Counted from the stretch's first letter, positions 17,939-27,119 are shown. The stretch: 64,000 bases of DNA from Roseburia sp. AF12-17LB (GCF_003479605.1 NZ_QUHR01000006.1:131376-195375), one strand, 5' to 3'. Made by a program: numbers and translations. Notes: generated by a model not told the origin, from the sequence alone.

Positions 17939-20827
17939 ATGAGAGTAGCCAAAATGTTGGGAAAAAGAATTACAGCTTTTGTAATGGCGGCATTGATGGT
18001 ATTGTCCTTATCCGGAATAACCGGGATGACAGTAAAAGCTGCCGAAAAGGATGATACAATTAAGATGCAGCTGCAGGATACGAAGAAAATCGAGTGTTCT
18101 GCATGGATTGCTTACGAAACCAAGTGGAGTGTTACCGGTGGAAAAAATAAGGTAACATTAAAGAATACAAATAAGAAAGAGGTATCTGTAACTGCAGATA
18201 AGACAGGAACAGTTACTTTGAAGTGTAAATATAAGAACTGGCTCCTTCAATGGGAGACAGAAGAGTATACCATTAAAATCAGTAAGAGAACTCCGGTATT
18301 TGAAGAGAGCATTTCAAATCTGACTTATAACGGAAAAGTCCAGACACTGAATGCAAAGAACTTTGTAAAGGATGGTCCAAAGAGTGGTATTGCTGGAACC
18401 TGTGACAAAGAGATTTTAAATGCAGGAACTTATACTTATACGGTTACAACACCGGCAACAGATGTATATGAGGCAGGAAGCAGGACTTATACGGTAACTG
18501 TAAATAAGGCAGAGGCAGTAATTAAGGAAAAACCATCTGCAACAATCAATCATATGTCCGGAAAACTGAGAGAGTCCCATCTGAATGGCGGAATGGCAGT
18601 AGCGGTCAATGATGAGAACCAGGAACTGGAAGGCCATTTTGAGTGGCGGAGCCCGGATGAGACACTGTGGTTTAATACTACCGGAACTGCAATCTTTGAA
18701 GATGTAGACCATCATGTAGTATTTGTGCCGGAAGGAGATGCAGCAGAGAACTATAAAGAGACGGTATTTATTGTACCGGTAAGAACTTATTTAAAAGCAT
18801 TGTATGCAAATCTTACAGCCAGCGATTTTGAATATAATGGCAGTAATGATGAGAAGAACTTAAGTTGTGATGCCAATGCATACAGCTGGGGAATTGAAAA
18901 AAATCCAAGCATTTCCATTACTTATACTTATTATGATGAGGCAGGAAATAAATTAAGCAAAGCACCGGTGGATGCAGGAACTTATACGGTAATTGCAACA
19001 GCCAGTGCAAAGAAATTTGAATCCGCAGACAGTAATGAAGCAGCCTTTACTATCCGGCAGAAACCGTTGACCAATGAAATGGTAACAGCAAAGGATACTG
19101 AGTATACCGGAAGCACAGTTGCGGTTGTGGTAAAGGATGGAGACAAAACATTAGTAGAAGGAAAAGATTATACTGTAATATACAGTGGAAGTAATCCAAA
19201 TGCAGGAGAGACATCAGCAGCAATTACCGGAATCGGTAACTATAAAGGAACGGTAAATACAACCTATACCATTCTTCCGAAAGAAGTGGAAAATGACAGC
19301 GTGATTGCAGCTGCAAAGGAAAAATATTATACCGGAAAAGCAGTAACACTCAGTGAAGAAGATGTGACCGTAACTTATAATGGAAAAGTATTAACAGCAG
19401 GAACTGATTATACTGTTGGTAATTACAAAGATAATGTAGAAGAGGGAACTGCTCTGGCAACCGTAACCTTTACCGGTAACTATAGTGGAACTGTAAATGT
19501 AAGTTTTGGAATCAGTAAGATTCGTGCAAAAGTATATGCTAAATACGGAAATGGAAAACTGCTGCTGTTAAGTGGAAACTGTATTTTAGATCCGGCTGTA
19601 TTAGAAGAAGCAGCAGATTATGCGACCACGGAGGAAAGCGTAATCCGCGGATTCATTTTAGAGGATGAAAATGCAGGTGTAGTGACAACATATACAAAAC
19701 TTTTCCGCAATACAGAGGGTTATAACGTATATGTAAAGGTAGCAGATACATTTACGCAGAAGGCAGAGTTCTACATCCGGAAAGCAGGAACTGTCCGTCC
19801 GGAAGGAACAGTTGGTGATGCAACAGCAAATTATGACTATATAGGAAGAGCAGCAGTTTCTTTAAATCAGCTGAAAGTGACAACTGATATGTCCGGTTTT
19901 ACTGCACCAGCGTCTTTTGATGCAGAAAAGAATTATGATGGAAAGATGCCGGTAACCCTTGCATCTGTTTTAGATGCATATGCAGCAAACAGTGGCATTG
20001 CAGGGGATGATGCAAGATTCTACCGCATCGAATGGTACCGGATGATTAATCCGAATTCCTGGCATATTGATGGAGAAATTGTTGATAACAGTTATACCGT
20101 TACTTTTATGGTAGACGGAAATGTATATCAGGAAGTACGTGAAGTAAAGGGAACGGAAGTTTCTGTAACAGATCCTGTAAAGGCAGAGACAGAGACAACA
20201 ACCTATGAATTTACCGGCTGGACTTTAGAAGATGGCAGTAAAGTAAATGTTGCAGATTTAAATGATAGTACCGTAGTGTATGCTTCTTTTGATGAAAAGG
20301 AGAAAGAAACTGAGCCGACTGAACCAGTTGGACCGACCGGGCCAACCGAACCAACCCAGCCGACTGAGCCGACCCAGCCGACCGAACCAACCCAGCCGGC
20401 CGAATCAACGGAACCGGCACAGCCGGCAAATCCAGCCCAGCCAGCATCATCAGAAACAGCGGTAACTCCGGCAGATAACAATACACAGCCGGAGACAGCA
20501 GCACAGACACCGGTAATCCAGGCACAGACTCCGGTTACACAGACCCAGGTGGCACAGACACCAGTCAGACAGCAGCAGGCAGCACAACAGCCACAGGATG
20601 CAGAAGAACCGGTGGTATTAGAAGATGAAGAGGTTCCACTGGCGAATGTAACGGACGATAATGCAAAACAGGAAGTAACTGCATTAGAAGATGAAGCAGC
20701 TCCTCTGGCAGCAAATCCGGCGGGAGAAGATAACTGTATCATCCATTGGATTATGATGATTCTTACGATTGTATTTGCAGGATATAATGTAGTAAGGGCA
20801 GTACTTCGTCAGAAGAGAAATGCATAA
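17939..20827 (+). CDS. Large surface protein with Ig/MBG-like repeats, InlB-like repeat and Pro-rich stalk
   Basis: 962 residues. I chose ATG 17939 because AAAGGAG lies just upstream; a longer in-frame start adds 20 residues. A signal peptide spans residues 1-37 (basic start, long hydrophobic core, cut near VKAAEKD). The body has several beta domains with patterns such as AGTYTYTVTTPA, YTGSTVAVVVKDGDKTL and NYKGTVNTTYTI, typical of MBG/Ig-like modules. Near 715-785 an InlB B-type repeat ends in FTGWTLEDGSKVN. A stalk rich in PTEPTQ repeats (about 790-835) and a Gln/Pro-rich part follow. The C-terminus is one hydrophobic helix and RQKRNA, with no LPXTG. Likely displayed on the cell surface; ligand unknown. 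Confidence 0.85.
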   Translation: MRVAKMLGKRITAFVMAALMVLSLSGITGMTVKAAEKDDTIKMQLQDTKKIECSAWIAYETKWSVTGGKNKVTLKNTNKKEVSVTADKTGTVTLKCKYKNWLLQWETEEYTIKISKRTPVFEESISNLTYNGKVQTLNAKNFVKDGPKSGIAGTCDKEILNAGTYTYTVTTPATDVYEAGSRTYTVTVNKAEAVIKEKPSATINHMSGKLRESHLNGGMAVAVNDENQELEGHFEWRSPDETLWFNTTGTAIFEDVDHHVVFVPEGDAAENYKETVFIVPVRTYLKALYANLTASDFEYNGSNDEKNLSCDANAYSWGIEKNPSISITYTYYDEAGNKLSKAPVDAGTYTVIATASAKKFESADSNEAAFTIRQKPLTNEMVTAKDTEYTGSTVAVVVKDGDKTLVEGKDYTVIYSGSNPNAGETSAAITGIGNYKGTVNTTYTILPKEVENDSVIAAAKEKYYTGKAVTLSEEDVTVTYNGKVLTAGTDYTVGNYKDNVEEGTALATVTFTGNYSGTVNVSFGISKIRAKVYAKYGNGKLLLLSGNCILDPAVLEEAADYATTEESVIRGFILEDENAGVVTTYTKLFRNTEGYNVYVKVADTFTQKAEFYIRKAGTVRPEGTVGDATANYDYIGRAAVSLNQLKVTTDMSGFTAPASFDAEKNYDGKMPVTLASVLDAYAANSGIAGDDARFYRIEWYRMINPNSWHIDGEIVDNSYTVTFMVDGNVYQEVREVKGTEVSVTDPVKAETETTTYEFTGWTLEDGSKVNVADLNDSTVVYASFDEKEKETEPTEPVGPTGPTEPTQPTEPTQPTEPTQPAESTEPAQPANPAQPASSETAVTPADNNTQPETAAQTPVIQAQTPVTQTQVAQTPVRQQQAAQQPQDAEEPVVLEDEEVPLANVTDDNAKQEVTALEDEAAPLAANPAGEDNCIIHWIMMILTIVFAGYNVVRAVLRQKRNA

Positions 20828-20845
20828 AGGCAGGAGGCAGAAAGT

Positions 20846-21028
20846 ATGAAAAAAGTAGATGGAATCATTGCTGTTATATATGTAATTGCTATGGCAGTGC
20901 TGTTTTTCTTAAGAGACTGTGAGAAAGATCTTCCAATGGGAATTCTGGCACTGGCTGTTACCGCAGCTGCAGTAGCATGTATGGTTATCCAGAATAAAAA
21001 GCGTGATAGCAAAGCAGCAAGAGCTTAA
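20846..21028 (+). CDS. Small two-helix membrane protein
   Basis: 60 residues with hydrophobic segments at about 6-22 and 30-47 and a basic tail (NKKRDSKAARA). The ribosome site AGGAGG precedes the ATG. It starts 18 bases after the surface-protein gene and is followed by a terminator, so the two probably share a transcript. No family recognised. It might assist the surface protein's placement, which is only a guess from position. Confidence 0.65.
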   Translation: MKKVDGIIAVIYVIAMAVLFFLRDCEKDLPMGILALAVTAAAVACMVIQNKKRDSKAARA

Positions 21029-21054
21029 AAAAATAATATAAATAAGTATTGCAG

Positions 21055-21102
21055 GCAGGACGATAGAAAATGAAAATACATTTTGTCGTCCTGCTGTTTT
21101 TA
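21055..21102 (+). terminator. Intrinsic terminator
   Basis: GCAGGACGA / TCGTCCTGC stem with a T-rich tail, 26 bases after the small membrane protein gene. Confidence 0.8.
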
Positions 21103-21131
21103 GTTGCCAGCCATTTGAAGAAAGCTTTCAC

Positions 21132-21160
21132 TTGACATTATTTTAAAATTGAGCTATTGT
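21132..21160 (+). promoter_or_regulatory. Probable sigma-A promoter
   Basis: TTGACA, a 17-base spacer, TATTGT. It lies about 50 bases before the gene at 21212 and directly after the terminator, so a new transcript starts here. Confidence 0.65.
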
Positions 21161-21211
21161 ATTAATTAAATAATACAGTAATAATTGCAAAGAAGAAAAG
21201 GGAGATTAGGT

Positions 21212-23011
21212 ATGGCAAAGAAAAAGAAGAAAATGGAGTTTGAAACAATGCAGGTAAAGCTGCCTCATGTAAAGGGGCTGTCCATTATGCTTCCGGTTAT
21301 TTATATTTTATGGGTGGCAGTGATGTATTATCTTCTGCTTCCGGCATTGAATATTCATTCCAGAGGTTTATGGCTGTTTGTATTAGGCGTTATATTATTC
21401 CCGTTAGGAATAATAGGTGCGTTGGTATCGGCAGCCAGGAAGGCAGAAGGTAAGTCTGCAGGAAAGCTGGAAAAGCCGGTAAACGGTATTTTTGCAGCAG
21501 TTGGAGTGATCGGAATTCTGTTCCTGATTCTTTTATTTTATGGCAGCAAAATGTTCCATGCACAGGCATATGCAGATATCCTGACCATCGAAGACAGTGA
21601 TTTTAACAGCGATATCAATACAGCATCTTCTGTATCAAAGATTGCGTTAATGGATACGGACAGTGCAGTATTGCTGGGTAATCGTGAAATCGGAAGCCTT
21701 TCAGAAGTGGTGAGCCAGTATAATGTATCGGAAGACTACACACAGATTGATTATCAGGGGGCACCAACGAAAGTATCTGCATTAGAGTATGCCGGCTTCT
21801 TTAAATATATGGGAAATAAGGAAAATGGTGTTCCAGGTTATATAACTGTTGATCCGGTAGGACAGAAGGCACAGTATGTTCCGGTAAAGGAAGGAATGAT
21901 TTATGTTCCGTCTGCTTACTTTGGCAAGGATTTAAGAAGGCATATCCGTATGAATTACCCGGATAAACTTTTCGGAAATCTTCATTTTGAAGTGGACGAA
22001 GATGGAAACCCATACTATATTGCCAGTGTATACAAATACACCATCGGTTTATTTGGTGGAGAAACTGTTGAGGGTGCAATCAGCTGTGACCCAATCAGCG
22101 GAGACTGTCAGTATTATGATGCATCAGAAGTGCCGAACTGGATGGATGATGTTTTTGACGGGGATCTTCTGGTGGAACAGTATAACTGGTATGGAGAATT
22201 ATCTAATGGATTTATGAACAGCATCTTCGGCAAAAAAGGCTGTAAGAAATGTACGGAAACGGTAGTAGAGGATGAAGACGGAGATGAGGAATCTTACGAA
22301 GCAAACTTCGGCTATGTTGCCAAAGACGGGGATATCTGGATTTATACCGGAGTTACTTCCGTCAATGATGATGCCTCCAATATCGGGTTTATACTGGTAA
22401 ATGAGCGGACTTCAGAAGCACATTATTACAGTATTGCAGGAGCAGATGAAAGCTCTGCAATGGCTGCTGCAGAAGGAGAAGTGCAGGAGAAAGGATACCG
22501 TGCATCTTTCCCGTCTTTGATTAATGTAGATGGTCAGCCGACTTATATTATGGTATTAAAAGATGCCAGCGGCATAGTGAAGCTTTATGGCATGGTAAAT
22601 GTAGAATCTTATAATATGGTAACAACAGCAGCCAGTCTCGATGAGTGCTTTGCAAAGTATCGTAAGATGACAGGCAGTGACGGTACAGAAAACACTGGGA
22701 ATCCGGAAGAGGCAGAAAATTCTTCCGGGGACAGCAACAGTACTGCAGGTAATGCACAGACAGCAGCCAAGGGAAAAATAATTCCGGAAGGTGAGACAGA
22801 GACAAGAATTTTTGTAATCAGTGAAATGCAGTATGTTGAGATTGCAGGAGAGACTTATGTTTATCTGGCAGGAGACGACGGTATGGTATACTGGCAGAAG
22901 TTTTCTGATAATGAACAATTGATTTTCCTGCATGCGGGAGATACCGTTACTGTAAATGGAATTATGGATAAAGATAATATTTACTGGATAGATACCATTA
23001 GAATCATGTAG
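21212..23011 (+). CDS. Membrane protein with large extracytoplasmic domain, function unknown
   Basis: 599 residues. After a lysine-rich start there are three hydrophobic segments (about 27-46, 53-74 and 95-113). A long soluble part follows, with motifs such as GYITVDPVGQKAQYVPV, then HFEVDEDGNPYYIASVYKY and AISCDPISGDCQYYD. Near 335-345 is GKKGCKKCTE, a CxxC pair that might bind metal or form a disulfide. A Ser/Asn-rich linker (about 495-525) leads to a final beta-rich domain with EIAGETYVYLAGDDG. I do not recognise the family. The ATG at 21212 is preferred over TTG 21185 because GGGAG lies before it. The MutS-like gene follows after 15 bases. Confidence 0.7.
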   Translation: MAKKKKKMEFETMQVKLPHVKGLSIMLPVIYILWVAVMYYLLLPALNIHSRGLWLFVLGVILFPLGIIGALVSAARKAEGKSAGKLEKPVNGIFAAVGVIGILFLILLFYGSKMFHAQAYADILTIEDSDFNSDINTASSVSKIALMDTDSAVLLGNREIGSLSEVVSQYNVSEDYTQIDYQGAPTKVSALEYAGFFKYMGNKENGVPGYITVDPVGQKAQYVPVKEGMIYVPSAYFGKDLRRHIRMNYPDKLFGNLHFEVDEDGNPYYIASVYKYTIGLFGGETVEGAISCDPISGDCQYYDASEVPNWMDDVFDGDLLVEQYNWYGELSNGFMNSIFGKKGCKKCTETVVEDEDGDEESYEANFGYVAKDGDIWIYTGVTSVNDDASNIGFILVNERTSEAHYYSIAGADESSAMAAAEGEVQEKGYRASFPSLINVDGQPTYIMVLKDASGIVKLYGMVNVESYNMVTTAASLDECFAKYRKMTGSDGTENTGNPEEAENSSGDSNSTAGNAQTAAKGKIIPEGETETRIFVISEMQYVEIAGETYVYLAGDDGMVYWQKFSDNEQLIFLHAGDTVTVNGIMDKDNIYWIDTIRIM

Positions 23012-23026
23012 TAGGAAGGCGGAGAA

Positions 23027-24667
23027 ATGGAAGCAGCAATCCTTGTAGTAATTTTGATTGCAGGATTTACTTATTCAGCAATTAAGACAAAAGAAAGTTG
23101 GAAGAACCGCTGCAAACGGACACTGAAAGAAAAATATGGAAAAGAACCTGAAAAAAAGGAATTCAAAAGAGAACTGATAAGAAATTATCTGGATACTGTG
23201 GGTGGAACACAGCAGGTGGATGAGGTCACATGGAATGACCTTAATATGGATGATGTGTACCAGAGAATCAACAACTGTGATTCCACTATGGGAGAAGAAA
23301 TTTTATATGCAAAGCTTCATTATGCGAAGCAGACGAAGGAAGAAGAGGAGCTTTTAGAAAAAAGAATAGCTTTTTGTGAAGCAGATGATGAAAAACGCTA
23401 TCATCTGGAAGAAACTTTGTCAAAGCTTGGAAAGAGAGACGAGGCTTACTATATTCCATCCTTTATCCAGACAGTAGAGGATTTTGCAATTTCAAATCTC
23501 TGGGTTTATCAGATGCTCCGGATATTGCTGATGGTAGTTGTTGTGGCGGCAGTCGTATTTCATAATATATATGCTCTGTCAGCTTTGGTGGTAGTATTTC
23601 TTGTGAATTTGTCGGTGTATATCTTTACGGTCCGGCTGAAGTTTGATCAGGAGATTCATATGATGGGAACGGCGGCATACCTGATTACGGTAGCACGAGA
23701 ACTGGAGCAGGAATACCGGAAAGACAAAATATGTGAGGAACTGGCACCGCTGCTTCCGGTATTTGCCAAAATGGATAAGAAGGCATTTCTGCTAAATATC
23801 CAGAGCAGAAATGCCATGGGAGATGTGTTTGAAATGCTGCAGGATTTCCTGCTGGGAGTAACCCAGTGGCATATCCTTACTTATATGAAAGTATTGAATC
23901 AGTTTATGGATAACCAGGATGCTTATCTTAAGATTTACTGGGTGGTAGGAGAACTGGATGCAGCGGTTAGCACAGGCTCTTTCCGAAAGAGTCTGCCTCT
24001 TGTGACAGTACCGGAATATGAGGAAACAAAGCAGCTTGAGATGGAAGAAATTTATCATCCGCTGCTTCATGGAGCAGTGACCAATTCTATGGAACTTCAG
24101 CATAACTGCATTATCACAGGCTCCAATGCTTCCGGTAAGTCAACCTTTATCAAGACCATAGCTGTTAATGTGATACTGGCACAGAGCATTCATACCTGCA
24201 CCGCAAAAAGAATGCATCTGCCTCATGCAAAAATGATTACTTCCATGGCGGTAAGAGACGATATTTTATCCGGTGACAGTTATTTTATTAAAGAGATTAA
24301 ATATTTAAAACGTATCCTGGATGCTTTGTCGGAGGATGAACTGGTTATCTGTGTTATTGATGAAATCTTAAGAGGAACCAATACCCAGGAGCGTATTGCA
24401 GCTTCAAAAGCAATCATGGAATATCTGGCACATCATAACTGCATTGCAATTGTGGCATCCCATGATAAGGAATTGACGGAGCTTGAAAAAATTGGTTATG
24501 ACAATTATCATTTTTCCGAAGAGTTTGGAGAAGCGGATATTGTATTTGATTATAAATTGCAGAAGGGACCGGCAAATTCCCAGAATGCAATCCGCCTGCT
24601 TTCCTTTACCGGGTTCCCGGAAACGATTATTGAGAGGGCGGAAAATATCAGAAGCGAATATCGGTAA
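23027..24667 (+). CDS. Membrane-anchored MutS-like ATPase
   Basis: 546 residues. An N-terminal hydrophobic segment (2-18) and a hydrophobic pair at about 160-205 place it in the membrane. The C-terminal third is a MutS ATPase domain: P-loop TGSNASGKSTFIKT (about 363-376), SMAVRDDILSGDSYF, Walker B VICVIDEILRGTNTQER (about 441-457) and VASHDKELTEL (about 475). The mismatch-recognition domain of MutS is absent, so this is not the mismatch repair enzyme. The family is often annotated 'MutS-related' with no known task. It follows the membrane protein at 21212 after 15 bases, suggesting a joint function. Confidence 0.85.
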   Translation: MEAAILVVILIAGFTYSAIKTKESWKNRCKRTLKEKYGKEPEKKEFKRELIRNYLDTVGGTQQVDEVTWNDLNMDDVYQRINNCDSTMGEEILYAKLHYAKQTKEEEELLEKRIAFCEADDEKRYHLEETLSKLGKRDEAYYIPSFIQTVEDFAISNLWVYQMLRILLMVVVVAAVVFHNIYALSALVVVFLVNLSVYIFTVRLKFDQEIHMMGTAAYLITVARELEQEYRKDKICEELAPLLPVFAKMDKKAFLLNIQSRNAMGDVFEMLQDFLLGVTQWHILTYMKVLNQFMDNQDAYLKIYWVVGELDAAVSTGSFRKSLPLVTVPEYEETKQLEMEEIYHPLLHGAVTNSMELQHNCIITGSNASGKSTFIKTIAVNVILAQSIHTCTAKRMHLPHAKMITSMAVRDDILSGDSYFIKEIKYLKRILDALSEDELVICVIDEILRGTNTQERIAASKAIMEYLAHHNCIAIVASHDKELTELEKIGYDNYHFSEEFGEADIVFDYKLQKGPANSQNAIRLLSFTGFPETIIERAENIRSEYR

Positions 24668-24676
24668 AAATAATGC

Positions 24677-24705
24677 TTGACGAACGAAATGACATATGGT
24701 ACTAT
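24677..24705 (+). promoter_or_regulatory. Promoter of the infC operon
   Basis: TTGACG, a 17-base spacer and TACTAT. Transcription would start near 24712, at the beginning of the leader structure. Confidence 0.65.
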
Positions 24706-24711
24706 AAGCAA

Positions 24712-24829
24712 GTTGAAGAAAGTAGAGTATCCACTCTCACCTTAGCACAATCAAGTGACTAAGTGTTTATAATGAGTATGCAATGAGCGAATCATTTTGA
24801 AGTGGATAGTCTGTCTATCCACTTTTTTT
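24712..24829 (+). promoter_or_regulatory. L20-type leader with terminator (infC-rpmI-rplT attenuator)
   Basis: The leader ends in a terminator, AAGTGGATAG (24800-24809) / CTATCCACTT (24815-24824), followed by seven T. TATCCACT at 24728-24735 is complementary to the terminator's 5' arm (24801-24808), giving a competing structure. Between them lies the CACCTTAGCACAATCAAGTG segment, which I recognise as typical of the ribosomal protein L20 leader. Known role of the family: excess L20 binds the leader and ends transcription before infC. Confidence 0.8.
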
Positions 24830-24893
24830 GCGGAAATAAACGGAAAGTTGTCTGGCAAAGCTGTGGTGAATTTAATTTTGGAGGTGTACGACC

Positions 24894-25400
24894 ATTAGCG
24901 AGTTAATGATCAATGAACAAATCAGAGATAAGGAAGTCCGCCTGATTGGCGCGGATGGTGAACAGTTAGGTATCATGTCAGCAAGAGAAGCATATAAGCT
25001 GGCACAGGAAGCAGAACTTGATTTAGTAAAGATTGCTCCTGGAGCAAAGCCACCTGTATGTAAGATTATCGATTACGGTAAATACAGATATGAGCTTGCA
25101 AGAAAAGAGAAGGAAGCACGTAAGAAACAGAAAACGGTTGAATTAAAAGAAGTTCGTCTTTCTCCAAATATCGATACCAATGATTTGAATACCAAAATGA
25201 ATGCCGCAAGAAAGTTCATTTCCAAAGGAAATAAAGTAAAAGTTACACTTCGTTTCCGTGGCAGAGAAATGGCACATGTACAGGCAAGCAAACATATTCT
25301 GGATGATTTTGCAGAAGCACTTGCAGATATTGCAGTAGTGGAGAAAGCACCAAAGCTGGAAGGCAGAAGCATGGGTATGGTGCTGGCAGAGAAAAGATAA
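24894..25400 (+). CDS. infC: Translation initiation factor IF-3
   Basis: 168 residues. IF-3 binds the 30S subunit and checks start codons. The N-domain carries VRLIGADGEQLGIMSAREAY and KPPVCKIIDYGKYRYE; the C-domain runs from KEVRLSPNIDTNDLN to LEGRSMGMVLAEK. The likely start is ATT at 24894: GGAGGT (24880-24885) lies 8 bases before it, while the first ATG (24906) is 20 bases away. An AUU start is known for infC in other bacteria, where IF-3 represses its own non-AUG start. The conservative alternative is ATG 24906 (164 residues). Confidence 0.95.
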   Translation: MSELMINEQIRDKEVRLIGADGEQLGIMSAREAYKLAQEAELDLVKIAPGAKPPVCKIIDYGKYRYELARKEKEARKKQKTVELKEVRLSPNIDTNDLNTKMNAARKFISKGNKVKVTLRFRGREMAHVQASKHILDDFAEALADIAVVEKAPKLEGRSMGMVLAEKR

Positions 25401-25422
25401 TGATTTTAAGGAGGAATAAATT

Positions 25423-25620
25423 ATGCCAAAACAGAAAACAAGCAGAGCAGCAGCAAAACGTTTCAAATTAACAGGAACAGGAAAATTAAAGAGAAACAAG
25501 GCTTATAAGAGACATATCTTAACAAAGAAAACAACTAAGACTAAGAGAAATCTTAGAAAACCTGCAATGACAGATGCAACAAATGTTAAGAATATGAAGA
25601 AGATTTTACCATATTTATAA
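25423..25620 (+). CDS. rpmI: Ribosomal protein bL35
   Basis: 65 residues, very basic: [20 protein letters not shown] at the N-terminus and [20 protein letters not shown] near the end, the standard bL35 pattern. Part of the large ribosomal subunit. It sits between infC and rplT with AAGGAGGA before the ATG, in the conserved order. Confidence 0.97.
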   Translation: MPKQKTSRAAAKRFKLTGTGKLKRNKAYKRHILTKKTTKTKRNLRKPAMTDATNVKNMKKILPYL

Positions 25621-25644
25621 GAATTGGTTAAGGAGGAATAGAAC

Positions 25645-26001
25645 ATGGCAAGAATTAAAGGCGGCTTAAACGCTAAAAAGAAACATAATAGAACATTAAA
25701 ATTAGCTAAAGGTTACAGAGGAGCACGCTCCAAACAGTATAGAGTAGCAAAACAGTCTGTCATGAGAGCCTTAACAAGTTCTTATGCAGGAAGAAAACAG
25801 AGAAAGAGACAGTTCAGACAGTTATGGATTGCCCGTATTAACGCAGCAGCAAGAATGAATGGATTATCTTACAGCAAATTTATGTATGGTTTAAAATTAG
25901 CTGGTGTTGATATGAACCGTAAAATGTTAGCTGAGATGGCTGTAAATGATGCAGAAGGATTTGCAACATTGGCAGAGCTTGCAAAAACAAAACTTGCTTA
26001 A
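25645..26001 (+). CDS. rplT: Ribosomal protein bL20
   Basis: 118 residues, the standard size. [20 protein letters not shown] at the start, the [20 protein letters not shown] segment and [18 protein letters not shown] identify bL20. It binds 23S rRNA during early assembly and, in this operon type, also the leader upstream of infC, so it is probably the feedback regulator of the three genes. AAGGAGGA precedes the ATG. Confidence 0.97.
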   Translation: MARIKGGLNAKKKHNRTLKLAKGYRGARSKQYRVAKQSVMRALTSSYAGRKQRKRQFRQLWIARINAAARMNGLSYSKFMYGLKLAGVDMNRKMLAEMAVNDAEGFATLAELAKTKLA

Positions 26002-26024
26002 TTTTAAGAAGCGGACAAGTTATA

Positions 26025-26060
26025 AAAGAGGATTGTGGTTATTCACGATCCTCTTTTTTT
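26025..26060. terminator. Terminator after rplT
   Basis: AAAGAGGATTGTG / CACGATCCTCTTT stem with T run. The last codons and stop of the convergent minus-strand gene (from 26039) lie inside it. Confidence 0.88.
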
Positions 26061-26341
26061 ACGTTTGATTCATTTGAAGTTTTTGCGGAAGCATCCTGCC
26101 CGGAAGCTTCTTTTTTGATGGAATCCAAATCTTCTCTTAAAGAGTAATGATTCTTAAGTAAGCGGTATACCATGGTATAAGCCCAGATGAGAACCGGGAC
26201 AACCACAGTGGCATAGATGGAAGCCTTAAGACAGTTTGTGGCAAAATCGCTTCCAATCAATGCAAAAACAAGAGTGGAAACATAGAGGGCAACTAAGAGT
26301 ACAACACCGATAATTGCAAGAATCTGTTTTGTCTTTTTCAT
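26039..26341 (-). CDS. Small membrane protein, unknown
   Basis: 100 residues from the ATG at 26341, chosen because GAGGT lies 6 bases ahead on the minus strand. Two hydrophobic segments (about 7-29 and 40-59) and then a charged, Ser/Lys-rich tail likely in the cytoplasm. No family recognised. Its 3' end runs into the rplT terminator, so the stop codon is part of the hairpin arm. Confidence 0.6.
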   Translation of the reverse strand: MKKTKQILAIIGVVLLVALYVSTLVFALIGSDFATNCLKASIYATVVVPVLIWAYTMVYRLLKNHYSLREDLDSIKKEASGQDASAKTSNESNVKKEDRE

Positions 26342-26455
26342 ATATGACCTCAACTTTCTTTGATGACCTGTTTTTAGAAAAAAGCAATATACATTATTTT
26401 AACATTTGACAGCGGATAGTCAATCAGAAAATGTAAAGTTGCAGAGGATAAATAC

Positions 26456-26483
26456 TTGAAAAAAGCACAAAATATGCTATACT
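26456..26483 (+). promoter_or_regulatory. Probable promoter of the SEC-C gene
   Basis: TTGAAA, a 16-base spacer, TATACT, 50 bases before the ATG at 26533. Confidence 0.55.
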
Positions 26484-26532
26484 GAAACAAGCGTTATACG
26501 ACTAAATATGGATTAAAGGATGGATATGAACA

Positions 26533-27033
26533 ATGGCATTATTAGAAGAATGGCAGAAGATTGCTTATGATCAGCAGGCAGATAGAGGAAAATTACAGAA
26601 GTTCTGGCAGAGATATTTTATGTTAGAGAAGGGCGTATATGAGAAGCTTTTAACAAACCCGGATGAGAAGGTAGAAGGAACTGTAAAAGAGCTGGCAGAG
26701 AAATACGACCTCAGCATTATGGATATGACTGGATTCTTAGATGGAATCAATGACAGCCTGGTAACACCAAACCCAATTGATACTATGGAAGAGGATACCA
26801 AGGTAAGCCTTGCATTCGATAAAGAAAAATTATACAAGAACATGGTAGATGCCAAAGCTGACTGGCTCTATGAATTACCACAGTGGGATGAAATTTTTGA
26901 TGCAGATACCAAGAGAAAGCTTTATTTAGAACAGAAGAAATCCGGCACTGTTGTAGTTGGAAAGAAAGTTGGAAGAAATGATCCGTGTCCTTGTGGAAGT
27001 GGAAAGAAATATAAATTCTGCTGCGGAAGATAA
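26533..27033 (+). CDS. SEC-C motif protein
   Basis: 166 residues. The last 22 residues, [19 protein letters not shown], form the SEC-C zinc motif, as in the SecA tail, with the C-x-C...C-C ligands present. The preceding 140 residues are helical and acidic with no recognised domain. SEC-C proteins of this size are common in Lachnospiraceae and have no agreed role; binding to ribosomes or SecB-like partners is a possibility from the motif only. It stands alone, with its own promoter and the thrS promoter just downstream. Confidence 0.8.
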   Translation: MALLEEWQKIAYDQQADRGKLQKFWQRYFMLEKGVYEKLLTNPDEKVEGTVKELAEKYDLSIMDMTGFLDGINDSLVTPNPIDTMEEDTKVSLAFDKEKLYKNMVDAKADWLYELPQWDEIFDADTKRKLYLEQKKSGTVVVGKKVGRNDPCPCGSGKKYKFCCGR

Positions 27034-27082
27034 GAATAAAATATTTTGGAAAACATTTGGAAAATATTTCGCAGAAAAACTC

Positions 27083-27111
27083 TTTACATAGCAGAAAAAA
27101 GAGTATACAAT
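27083..27111 (+). promoter_or_regulatory. Promoter of the thrS T-box transcript
   Basis: TTTACA, a 17-base spacer, TACAAT, directly before the T-box leader. Confidence 0.65.
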
Positions 27112-27119
27112 AGCTTTTG

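Noticed and set aside
20203..20742. Minus-strand 179-residue frame rich in Ser/Gly/Val
   Set aside because: Antisense of the Pro/Thr/Gln-rich stalk of the surface protein; repetitive codons keep the opposite strand open.
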